A stretch of DNA of 64,000 bases, from assembly GCF_958298935.1 (NCBI RefSeq), contig NC_084927.1, positions 28,904,001 through 28,968,000 on the forward strand. Reading direction: 5' to 3'. Each line of letters starts with the position of its first letter. Position 1 is the stretch's first letter. The translations under genes were made by a program, and so were the position numbers. Below the pieces are notes generated by a model. The model was not told the origin of the DNA. It saw nothing but the letters and a program-made list of their open reading frames with translations, and ran no database searches. Positions 34,926-46,100 of the stretch are shown one piece after another. Source of the stretch: Phragmites australis (lineage: Eukaryota > Streptophyta > Magnoliopsida > Poales > Poaceae).

Positions 34926-37249
34926 ATGCTCACGTTCACGGAGCTGGCGCCGACACCGGCGACGGGCGGCGGCGAGGGGTGTGTCGACGCGCAGCTGTGG
35001 CTGGCGTGCGCGGGGTCCATGTGCACCGTGCCGCCCGTGGGCGCCGTGGTCTACTACTTCCCGCAGGGCCACGCCGAGCAGGCCAACGCGGCCGTGGACC
35101 TGTCCGCGGCGCGCGTCCCGGCGTTCGTGCCATGCCGCGTCGTCGCCGTGCGGTTCATGGCCGACCCGCAGAGCGACGAGGTCTTCGCCAAGATACGCCT
35201 CGTCCCGCTCCGCCCCGGGGAGGCGCCGGTGGACGTGGGCGAGGCCGCGAGCGAGGGGATGAGGGGCGGCGCCGGGGACGAGCAGCCGAAGCCGGCGTCG
35301 TTCTCCAAGACGCTGACGCAGTCCGACGCGAACAACGGCGGCGGGTTCTCGGTGCCGCGGTTCTGCGCGGAGACCATCTTCCCGGAGCTGGACTACAGGG
35401 CCGAGCCGCCCGTGCAGTACGTCTACGCCAAGGACGTGCACGGCGTGGAGTGGAAATTCCGGCACATCTACCGGGGCACCCCGCGCCGGCACCTGCTCAC
35501 CACGGGGTGGAGCAACTTCGTCAACCAAAAGAAGCTCCTGGCCGGCGACTCCATCGTGTTCCTGCGCGGCGAGGGCGGCAAGGTCCACGTCGGCCTCCGG
35601 CGCGCCAAGCGCGGGTTCTGCGTCGGCGGGGGCGACGAGGGCTCCTCCTCCTTGTCCGGGTGGGACCACTACAGGGGCATGGTGCGGGGCAATGCGAGCC
35701 CCTCGGGCGGGGGCGCGCATTCGAACGGCAAGGTGCCGGCGGAGGACGTGGTCTCCGCGGCGAGCCTGGCCGCCGCCGGACAGCCGTTCGAGGTGGTGCA
35801 CTACCCGCGGGCGAGTTCACCCGAGTTCTGCGTGCGTGCGGCCGTGGTCACGGCGGCCATGCATGTGCAGTGGTGCCCGGGCATACGGTTCAAGATGGCG
35901 TTCGAGACCGAGGACTCGTCGCGGATCAGCTGGTTCATGGGCACCATCGCCGGCGTCCAGGCCGCCGACCCCGTCCGGTGGCCGCAGTCGCCCTGGCGAC
36001 TCCTTCAGGTACATACACCCACGCGTACACCACCATCACTCTGTGAGCGAGATATTCTTGAACCTTTGGTAAATTGATGGTTCTTGAATCGCCTGCTCTT
36101 CACAGGTGACCTGGGACGAGCCGGAGCTCCTGCAGAACGTGAAGCGCGTGTGCCCGTGGCTGGTCGAGATGGTGTCGGGCATGCCCAACCTCCACCTACC
36201 GTCCTTCTCGCCGCCGCGCAAGAAGCCGCGGATCCCGCTGTACACGGAGTTACCCTTCGAGGGCCAGCTCTTCGACCCGGCCTTCCCGCCCAACCCGCCG
36301 CCACTGGCGCCCCACCCCTACCCACACCACGACCAGAACCACGGCTTCGTCCCCTTCTTCCCCTTCCCGGACAGCAGAGCTGCTGCAGGCATACAGGGAG
36401 CCAGGCATGCGCTATTCGCTCCATCCTTTTCGGATCTCCACATTAACAACCTGCAGCAAAGCCTGCTGTTCTCCGGCATCCGCCTTCCTGACCACCACGC
36501 CCCTCGCCCTCCGAGGATCAGCACCGGCCTGACAATTGGCAGCCCGCCCGCTTTCCAAGACGCGCCGTGCTCCCTATCGACTGGCGCCAAGAAGCCCGAC
36601 GGCGTCAAGGCGCCGGGGCTAGTGCTCTTCGGACGGGCGATACTGACGGAGGAGCAGATCAAAGCTAACGCTTCCGGTGGCCCGACCTCGACGGGAACCA
36701 CCGGGAACGGCTCGTCCAAGTCCGACTGCGACGCCGAGAAATTACCCAGTACATCTGAAGGCTCCGGCTCCGGTGTCATCCAGGGCAGTCCTACCAAAAA
36801 CAACTTGTCTTCTTGGAGATTGCAGTGGTTTGGAGACAATGGCAGCCAGTCATCATCTGAGTTTGGGCTGGAGCCTGGCCAGAGCAAGGTGTTCGTCGAG
36901 TCGGATGCCGTCGGCCGAAACCTTGATCTCTCGGCGCTGGGCTCGTTCGAGGAGCTGTACACCCGCCTGTCCGACATGTTTTGCATTGACAACGCAGAGT
37001 TGAGGAGCCATGTGCTCTACCGCACCGCCGTAGGCGAGGTCAAGCACGTCGGCGATGAGCCTTTCAGGTGAGCACATTAACAACTTCTCTTGAGTTCTTT
37101 TTACACCTTAAACGGATCATATCATCACTCCTTCTGATGCTTCAACTGAAAAAGATGAGTTTTTCCCTCTCATTTGCAGTGCGTTTGTGAAATCAGCGCG
37201 GAGGATCACAATACTGACAGATGCCGGCAGTGACAATATAGGGAGCTGA
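34926..37249 (+). CDS. ARF: Auxin response factor, class C (ARF10/16/17-type), miR160-targeted
   Basis: Three exons: 34926-36008, 36106-37067, 37180-37249 (GT-AG introns, phases 0 and 2), giving 704 aa, the usual length for rice-type class C ARFs. The open frame extends upstream of 34926 but has no in-frame ATG there; MLTFTELAP is a typical start. Domains: N-terminal dimerisation part ([21 protein letters not shown]), B3 DNA-binding domain at about 126-229 ([32 protein letters not shown]), Auxin_resp domain at about 275-380 across the first junction, a Pro/Ser-rich middle with a GLVLFG segment (533-538) resembling the repressor-type RLFG motif, and a complete C-terminal PB1 domain at about 620-697 ([17 protein letters not shown]...[16 protein letters not shown]). 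A nuclear protein that binds auxin-response elements. Class C ARFs generally act as repressors. Regulated by miR160 through the site at 36387-36407. The exact orthologue (ARF8/10/18/22 in rice numbering) cannot be fixed by eye. Confidence 0.95.
36387..36407 (+). promoter_or_regulatory. miR160 target site in ARF exon 2
   Basis: The 21 bases AGGCATACAGGGAGCCAGGC + A are complementary to miR160 at 20 of 21 positions. Only the first base (opposite the miRNA 3' end) differs from the perfect TGGCATACAGGGAGCCAGGC + A. It encodes part of GIQGARH (residues 456-462). Cleavage is expected opposite miRNA bases 10/11, about 36397/36398. Confidence 0.93.
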
Positions 37250-38654
37250 GAATGAAATGATGAGCAGAATAACTTAGTGGCTAGGGCACTACTCCTACGC
37301 AGCAATAAGCCAAACCACATGCATGTACAGCAGAACGAGCTGTGGTTTCTTCTTCGATCAGGCCTAGAGAGTTTCTGTCAGGAAATTAAACTGATGCAGC
37401 CTTCAGTGCTTCAGTTAGGTTGTTTTCCCACCCTTTTTATTTAGTTCAGTTACGTTGTTTTAATCATTCAAACAAAATGTAATCTTGATCATCAAACGCG
37501 CATCTTAATTTTGATTCCGTTTTGGATCTCAAACCTTGTGCTGGTTCAGAAAACCGGGTGCTCCTGGTCTCTGACATAAATGCCACTGCTTGCTGTTGGA
37601 ATATTTACTAGTCACTCACTGCAACTTCTGAAGATTCCAGGCTCCAGGCATTTCATTTGTTCCCTTGTTTGTCTGGGCAGGCAAATAGTGTGCACTGTCC
37701 TTTGGTCGCGGAGGGAATAATTGTGCCGCTTGCCCATTTCGCCCAAAATATTGTAGCATGAAATGGACTTCTCATCTAACACAACAGGAAGAACAGTGTC
37801 CGCAGTAGTGCCCCTTCCATTATTGTTCCATTTCATCATTGTTTTTCTTCTGAAGTTCTTGGAGTTTACACTGGCGACTAATCGGTGAGTAATGTCAAGG
37901 CACTACTGAACAAGCAGATAACTATTGGGGGAAAACCCTGCAATCGTATTTGGAATTCAAGCGGTGTCTACCTTTGGTGATTTTTATTTCGCGCTTGTAA
38001 TTCAGAAAATACTTCGCATACAACTCATTTACGATTAATCACCGAGATGTTGTCAAGGACGATGCAAAAGATTGCACCACGCGCTCGAGACTGGACCACT
38101 TACTACCAGGAGACAAAGATGGCTCCATCACTTGCTCGGTCCCCGGGTTGCTTGTTTGGTAGGTGTTCTTGACCGCATCTTTGTCGCGACGGCAACAGGA
38201 GGAAGGAGGAGACAAGGCAAGGTGAGGGTTAGGAGCCAAGCAACAACATGCGAAGGCTACCAATCGACAGGGCCGTTGTGCCGTCACCGTTGCTTGACGG
38301 AATGCCGCACCGCGAAACGATTGGGGCGTGTGGTCAGAAGGGCGTTTTGCAGGGGAAGTCTGTCGTCCTGCGTTTCACACGTGACGCCGACGGGTCTCTG
38401 GTCAGGGAGCTGCTGGATTGGATCAGTAGAATGGATGTGGTCGTTTACCTAAACAGACAATTTGGCTGTGACAAGAAGTGGAGCATCATGGCAGGTCAAG
38501 TTTATGACTTTGGATGCAAAGTCACCATGCTTTGTGGCGCAAGTGTCGTGTCCGGTAGGGAAGCCACGGTATGGCTGGAGGGAGCCTGACACCTGTCATC
38601 TAGCTAATCAAGTGCTAATCAATATGTGCTAACTGTATTTCAGTCTAATTCTTA
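37250..38654. other. ARF 3' flank and intergenic; one unassigned 113-codon frame
   Basis: 37250-37600 is the likely 3' untranslated region. No clear polyadenylation signal stands out. A plus-strand frame at 38248-38589 (113 codons, MRRLPIDRAVVPSPLL...SVVLRFTRDADGSLV) is the longest here. It shows no domain I recognise, has no splice partners, and may be chance or a decayed gene piece. Confidence 0.4.
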
Positions 38655-38925
38655 CTCCCTCCGTTTCGTAATATTTATCTATAACCTCAGAAGCATCTAT
38701 CTCAAATTATTTGTCTATTACAGTAACCAATGATGCTTTATGGTTCATTTTCCTGCTATACCTTTGAGTGCATGCATTTACTCTAACGCTGGTGAGTTAC
38801 TTGCTCTCATTCTTGTATTGATTAGGGGTAGCATGGTTATCTCTATGTATTTTTTTATTTGATTTCAGTGTTCCTTGGTTTGTACGTAATGATGAGTATG
38901 GATAAACATTGCGAAACAGAGAGAG
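38655..38925 (+). mobile_element. Stowaway-type MITE
   Basis: 271 bp starting CTCCCTCCGTTTCGTAATAT and ending GCGAAACAGAGAGAG, an imperfect terminal inverted repeat with the Stowaway signature CTCCCTCCG. It is flanked by TA on both sides (38653-38654 and 38926-38927), the Tc1/mariner target. Non-coding. Confidence 0.85.
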
Positions 38926-40360
38926 TAGTCTAATTGGTCCCTCCCATATCTAATTTCTGGCTTCGCCGCTTGTTGGGTCTGATGATTAATCCTGACTTCA
39001 TTGCTTGACTTGTCGGGATTGCAAAACTAATCTGTCCAAGTGAATTGTATCATGCTTTTCTGATCGACCGAATGGAATGGTTGATTCGAATACGACCAGC
39101 GTTTGGTGTACGCATAGACAGCCCTGGATCAAAGGGGGGCGTCATTAGTTCATTTTTATCTGTTGAAACTTCACCTCTCAAGTGCCGCGTGCTGTTGATG
39201 CGTGACGCGTTCGTGCATGCTAGCTACCGCTGCAACCCTGCAAAGCGAAGCATGCACGCACGCACTGGTGGGCGTTCCATATCTGCAGCGTAATGTACGG
39301 TTGAGGGGTCGGCGTCACACTGCCACTGCCGCCTCAATTGATCAATCGATGAACCCGGGTCTTGCTTTGCAGGTGCAGCGTGCTCGCGTTTCGGTTGGTT
39401 TGTTGGCTTCAGTCTGTTGGGTAGTAACGTCGGTTTGTCGGTGCCAGCGACCATCGCCGGTGCTGTTGTTGTCTGCTAGCTCTTGCCTTCCCTCGGAACA
39501 TAGGGAATAATGTGCGACAAATCAACGTCGAATCACACGCATATTGAGGAAGAAAAAGAATTGCATTATCTGCCGGTACCTGGCAGCACTCTGCACTCCA
39601 GCACCGGTTCCTTCGTACAGGAAGAAGGCCCCGTGAACATTGTTCTGGACGCACCAACTCACTGCGTGCCCACTCGACTCCGGTGGTGGTCGATCCGCAA
39701 GGGACCGGCTGGAATAAAGAAAGCGGCGTCGGTGCGGTGTTCAGGTGCAGTCGCCGGAGCGCTCGGCCCGGCGCCGTCGGGGCGCGTGCCGCGAGCCAAG
39801 CCAGAAGATGGAGGGGGGAGAAGCAGCAGCAAAATGGACAGCGCGTGGGCGAGCGAGATGAAGCACTTCTCCTACTGGGGAAATGTCAACAGGGTCAAGA
39901 AGCCAACGAGGCTGCCTACGGCGTGGACGCCGCGGCACACTGCACCATGTCGGAGAACGCACGCACTTCACCCCCATCGGCTAATTGATTACTAGCCGCT
40001 GATCCAATCAATGCAATTATACAGCCTCTTTGTTTATCTGTGCTTAGGAAAGCAGAGAGATTAACGGGGGGTGGTTAGCAAGGGCTCGTGTGGGGCGATG
40101 CGACGGTGACGACAGCGGCGGGGACGTCGTGGGCAACGCCGGCCTGACCACGTTGACCCTACTCTCATTTCGCCGCAGCCGGACAAGCAGAGGGTAGCTC
40201 TGCTGGAAGGCAGTGCGGTGTTTAGCCGGACGGGGTAATTTGCATAGCCAACCGATGGCCAGTACATCAAATAAACACGTAGTTCTACTGTTCTAGCCGC
40301 AGAGCCATTTATTTATGTTCGAATTACTGACATCCACTTTCCAAAACGATTCCCCTGTTA
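38926..40360. other. Intergenic, GC-rich patches, no supported gene
   Basis: 39180-40000 and 40075-40210 are GC-rich with overlapping open frames on both strands (up to about 160 codons at 39510-39995) but no recognisable domain or splice structure. Confidence 0.4.
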
Positions 40361-41640
40361 TAGCATCTTTAACCGTATAGATAGCTACTATCTATAAAAT
40401 ATATTTATCTCGCCAATAGATAATATAATAAACAACCTCTCTAAAGTATCTCCAATAGTATAGATAGATATTATCTATAGGAGTTATACATACCACTAGT
40501 AGATTACATTGTAAAAAAATCTTCCCAATAGCTTAATTATAGCACACTGTCTACAAAATTAATGTAGACTCACGTGCCATAGATTACAATATTATTATAT
40601 TTAATAAGTAGATTATCTACTAATTAGTAGTTAGTATTTCTCTGTCTTTATTCATTCTCTTTTCCACATAAGAATTTTTTTAGTAAATTTTACAAAACTA
40701 CATATACTTTGATAAAATTATCGCAAAACTACAGATTTAAGTAATAGTTTCATAAAACTACATGTTTAGTGCCAATTTTATTAAAAACTACAGATACTTT
40801 GGTAAAATTATTGCAAAACTACAGATTTAGTGCCGATTTTATCGCAAAACTACGTGTTCTAGAGGATTTGTTCCTAGTCCTACTACCATAACCATCGGGG
40901 CCTGCTTGCAGTCTCAAAGTAACTGTCAGCTCATGAAACAGACCGGTAGAGAGTTCATGTGACTGCAAGTGAGGCTCATTCGTCAGGTAACAGGTCTGTA
41001 ATAGAATCTATAGTTTTATGATAAAATCAACGTTAAATTTATAGTTTTGTAAAACTGTTGCTTAAATTTATAATTTTACGATTTGCGATAATTTTACCAA
41101 AATATATATAGTTTCATGAGCTTTTGGATGGTCTGTTTCATGAGAAAACAGCTGTTGTGAGACTACAAGTAGGGTCCGGTCGTCATGGTAACAGGATTAA
41201 GAACATATCCTCTAGAATATGTAGTTTTGCAATAAAATCGGTGCTAAATTTGTAGTTTTATGAAATTATTGCTTGAATATGTAGTTTTGCGATAAAATTG
41301 GTACTAAATCTATACTTTCATGAAACTATTATTTAAATCTGTAGTTTTGCGATAATTTTGTCAAAGTATTTATAGCTTTGCGAAATTTACTTTTTTTTTT
41401 GGCATGGCATCTCTTATAGTTTGAGCATGGAAGGTTGGAGAGACCTGATAGTTTAAATGTAGCACTATCTATAAATCAATATAAATTGATATGTAATAGA
41501 CTACAAAATAAATGGATTAAACTAGTTAGTAGTCTAACTTTTATGTCTTACCATTACTCTTCTTTTCACATAGATAATTTTTTTTATGTGAGCAGACTTA
41601 TAACTAGATGGCATATATTATTATAGGAGTCTGTACTAGA
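40361..41640. mobile_element. Foldback element (about 40682-41390) inside MITE-like DNA
   Basis: 40682-41390 is a long imperfect inverted repeat. The left arm starts AGTAAATTTTACAAAACTAC and the right arm, read backwards, starts AGTAAATTTCGCAAAGC. Both arms then share 'AAAATTATCGCAAAACTAC', 'TCTAGAGGAT.TGTTC' and 'CTCATGAAACAGACC' blocks for roughly 280 bases. Each arm is built of repeated 'GCAAAACTACA' units. A third related segment lies between them (about 40990-41140). The flanks (40361-40520 and 41450-41640) contain 'TAGATAGATATTATCTATAGGAG' type sequence of a second, apparently interrupted MITE. No protein-coding content. Confidence 0.65.
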
Positions 41641-43151
41641 TAGCCAAGCTAGAACGGGGAGATTGTCGCTTGCACCAGCCACCAGTGCTTCACTATCGTA
41701 TCACTCTCCTCCCAAGGGAGACTTTGTTCCGGCGCTGCACGTGCACGTGCATGGTGGTAGCAAAGATAGCGCCCGGCATCATCATCCCTTGTGGCCCTAA
41801 CCGTGCAACCTAGAGGCGCAACACGTAACATGGGCTTGCAGCTCTCGGTTTGATCTCCTGCTCTCCATGCGCGCGCACCGGCACAGCGACGCACGGCACG
41901 GCCAAATGTATAGAAAGAAAACCCAGCTAGTGGCCGGGCTCCTGTGCTCTGCTCTGTTCTGCTCTGCTCTGCTTTGCTTTGCTTTCAGTGCCTCGCAGCA
42001 ACAAAACAAGCCACCAGGAGACAGGCGAGCCCGCGCTGCGAAGAAGGCGTCGCTGATCCCGATGCCTCCTGCACGTAGCCAATCTCTTGTCACGATCGTT
42101 TGACCGGGGCGGGTAGGCAGCCACTTCGGCCAGGGAAACCCGGCGGGACTGGCTCCCGTGCCGGGGAGGGACTCTGACCGCGGCTCGGAGTTCCCGGAGA
42201 GGGCCTAGCCCTAGCGGCTAGTGTGGTGGTGGTGGTGCCATTTCCGGCTTTGTTTTTGCGGCCCCTCCACCTCGGTTGGACGCGCGAGCGGCCGGAATGG
42301 AAATATCTATGCCCGCGCGCGCACGAACGGCCTTGGGCGTTGGGACTCTGCTCGTGCGCGCGCATGATGGACGCGTCCTCCGTTCGGCGGTTTGTCTGGC
42401 AGGTGTTTCTCCGAGGAGTACCTCCACACAGGACTTCACTTTAGGTGTACATTGGTGACTGGTGAGAGCCAAATTGATTTTTTTTTGCCACCGTTAAGAA
42501 GTGTTTTACTTATTTGCTACTCTGATCCATGATTATTGACTTGGATAATTTCATATTTCATTGACATGAATAACATTATAATAAAATGATCCATTTTTAG
42601 TAGCAAATCATCAATTTATTCTATTGGTTAGAGACGGAAGGGGCAATCCAGAATGAGGTAGAAAATGGCGGTCAATTTACCGCCGCGATGGGTTGGTGGG
42701 AAGGTAAAGGACTCATCATCGATTAGGTAGGTAGCTTAGCGTGGCCTATCGCTGACCGTCACTATGCTCTGGAGGCAAACAAAAGAAAACGGGCACATCG
42801 TTTCATGAAGTCCTTTCTGGAGCCAAACTCATGTTGGAATTTAGAAACCGAGTGGAACACGAACAAATAGAAAATACAGAAACCATCCTTCCTTATTACG
42901 ATCATTATTCCATTCGAAGGTTTTCACACCAAACTGTAAGTTTACAGGTTTGAACACGGACTATCCTGTACTTTTTGTACGTTTTGAAGCTTATTTTTTT
43001 TCGCAGTTCTGTTGACTTGTGGCAGCTTTTGTGAACGTAGTACATTGTGAGGGCTGTAAATGCTATCTTTGGATGGTAATCTAATATGCATAGCTAAATA
43101 CAGGAATGAACGCTATGTGAATACCTAAGTCTAGGGAACAAATTTTACCAC
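41641..43151. other. Intergenic and 3' flank of the metallopeptidase gene
   Basis: 41640-42450 is GC-rich with open frames on both strands. These include a plus-strand frame that reads a TGCTCTGCTCT repeat (about 41943-41985) as Leu/Cys. None is convincing. 42470-43150 is AT-rich and probably includes the 3' untranslated region of the minus-strand gene that ends at 43152. Confidence 0.4.
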
Positions 43152-46100
43152 CTAAATGTTGACACGAAGGGCCGTCAAGAAAGCTAGTGTGTAAGGAGAA
43201 GTGGACTTGCCGAATGGTGTACACCACCGTGGAAGCTTCTCAAGAACCTTTGCAACCTTCGGTGTAACTCTATTCACATCTGTTCTTAGTTTTACTAAGA
43301 AAGGAAGATCTGCATCTTTAGCTCCTGTTGCAGATGCATGGGTAGCGTTACTTGACCAGAAAAGAGTTAGCTGGAATTTTGTTGGCGAATTTTTGCCCCC
43401 TGCAAACTGGATAGTATGCCATCCATCCACCTCACTCTTATCACCGGGTAGGACCAATTTCTCCGAATCCACTGAACACAACAAATGAAAAGGTCAAATA
43501 ATGTGAGATGGTCATCATCTACGGTCATACTTTCAAGCATGTATTGCTCTTTGTCAGAACTAGCTCACACGCTGAAGAAATGAACTCACTAGTTATGAAC
43601 TTGCATAATTTTCAAGCTAAACATACTTCAAAATTATTTATATCTATTTAATGGTTCAACTCACCTTGAATTGTGAAGTCGTTGATTTCCTGTTTATTGA
43701 TTCCGAGCGACCAACGTGTAGATGACTTGGTATCAACTGCTATTACTGTCTGTCGAGCACCATAAGTAACTGAATCACTTTCCACAAGAAGCACCGGAAC
43801 TTCGGACTTGCTCCATCCAGTACTGCTGTCTTGGTAACTCCAACAACCATACTTCATTGTAAATGTTACAAAATCAATAGTCATATTCCTTCCGCAAGAG
43901 AACTCTTCATCTCCAAGGTCCACTAATTCCTTTGTTAACTTTCCAGGTGTATTGGAAAATAAAGAAATATACGATAATGATTCTCTATTTCCATCATTTA
44001 TTCCGGTAGTATCCACCACATGTACAACCTGAGCAGAGGCAAATCAAGTTATTATCATCAGTTAAGTATTATAATAATCTCATCTTGACTAAATATTTTG
44101 GCAAATCCAGGCACGGAGGATTCGAAAAGACAAACATTATGTATTCAGGAATACAAATATCCGACAAAAGGTAATGTCATCGAGATTATTCCAATAAATG
44201 GATCATTGGAACCACACATTACTTCCAACTCGTCCATCGAAAAGAGTCATCATGTGAATTAATGATGATACAAAAAAACTTGCAGTATTTTATGATTGAT
44301 TTAAAAAAAAAACATCCTCGGTTTATACAGATAAAAATGACAAGCTATTCGAATCGCATGAATTTGTACTCAATTGCTCATTGCATTGAATCACACGATA
44401 ACCAATTTTGAGATGGAGTGAGGGTATGGTGCCAAGGGAAGCTGGAGAACCCATTTGCGAAAAGTGCAAGTAGCACTGTTCCAAAAATACCAAAAAAAAA
44501 TATTGATGAGGACTCCTTTTGGCTTTTGGTACCAGGGACAAATTTGATATTGAAATTTTGCAAGTTTGCGTAATGGGTCCTACATCCACAAATTGTTTTG
44601 GTAATTTTGAAACATTGCATAACATGCACTTTTCACAAATGGGGATGCAGACTCCCCTGGTCATAAACTAATTTCGAGATAAACCCAACGAGAAGCAATG
44701 CAGCATAATGGTAGCATAAAAAAGTGATTACATTTACAGATCGAGCAACGTCCTCAGTAAATGCTGGCACAATGCCACTTGACACCAGTGCAAGTGAAAG
44801 ACCAAATACTGTGCATAACAGCAAACCAAGAGTCCTTTTATCACCTAAAGAAAGCATAATACAGTATATCAGCTTTTGAGAATGTAACTGAAAAGGTAGA
44901 TGCATATAAAGCTAAGAAATGTGGAGAAGTGTAAGAATTTCAAGCATCATCAGATGTCTCAGAGTACAGCGGATGTCGGACAGAAAAAGTAGGAACCTTC
45001 GTCTGACAAGTGAAGAATACCGGGAAATGCACCACTATATGGTTGTTTCACAGACATCAGTAACATATATGCACTACACTCTTATATCAATAGGTGCATG
45101 CTCGAGAACACAAGTTTCTGCTGGTAGTTCAAATGCTCATACATTACTAAATTAAGCGAAGAACAAAACTACAAATGTCATACAAGGCTAGCAGATAAAC
45201 CACACCTCTTTCATTCTATATGTCAGAAGAAAGGCAGAAATGAAATGAAACAAGATTACAAATATCAATATTGGTATTACTTCAACAGGGAAGCAAATGT
45301 GACTATATATTTAGCATGTCATGGTTTACCTGAGATATGAACGTATGAAAGAAGATACACAAATGTGAAACAAACGACGACAGCAATGGCAACAGAGACT
45401 ATTACATTTCCAAGCCAGTCTGGTAATCCGCCAGGGTTCCTGCATATTAATGCAGAGTGAGGTTAACAAAAGCTTGGTTGCTTTAGATTGACCGATAAGC
45501 TACTCCGAATTAACAGACTTCATGTTCATAGAACAGCAATGATTAACAAGATAGATGATACATATTACCTGTCAACACGTACAACACTTCCAACAATTAC
45601 ATCAGCCATGCGAACAACCAAACCAGCAGAGGATACAACTGGTGCAGCCAAACCCATAACCAATGTGACAACTTTAAGCTGTTTAGGTAACCGTACAGGA
45701 GATAGAGTAGCTTCCAAAAAACCATCTACAAAGAAAACAAAGCCATGGATCCTCATGATGATATCGAGCTATTAACATATTCAGACAGTGCCAGAAACTT
45801 ACATGCAAAAGCAGGCGAAACAAGCCAGATGAGTGCTATATATGATGATCCAACCTTGAAATAGGTTCCCAGTATTAGAACTATTAGCCATTGGACAAAA
45901 CCAGATTTAAAAATCCACCTCTCGGCTTCCAGGTCAATAACATACTCCATCGTGTTATAAGCTAGGCCTGGTTTTGTTCTAGAATACACACATCGAAGAT
46001 GCCTCTTCAGGAGAATAAATCCAATATGCTGACCAATAAATGCTCCAAGCAGTGCAGGTGAACCAAATAAACCAATAATTAACCATGGATTTGCAACATA

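Noticed and set aside
34761..35801. Long minus-strand frame (346 codons) and +2/+3 frames over the ARF exon
   Set aside because: Shadow frames caused by the high third-position GC of ARF exon 1. The true frame shows the B3 and ARF motifs.
39510..39995. 161-codon plus-strand frame
   Set aside because: GC-rich, overlaps equally open frames on the other strand, no domain or splice context.
42470..42650. Possible Stowaway MITE (GAGACGGAAGGGG)
   Set aside because: One end only; no matching inverted terminus or TA duplication found.
45488..45775. 95-codon plus-strand frame
   Set aside because: Antisense to exon 9 of the metallopeptidase gene, which explains the openness.
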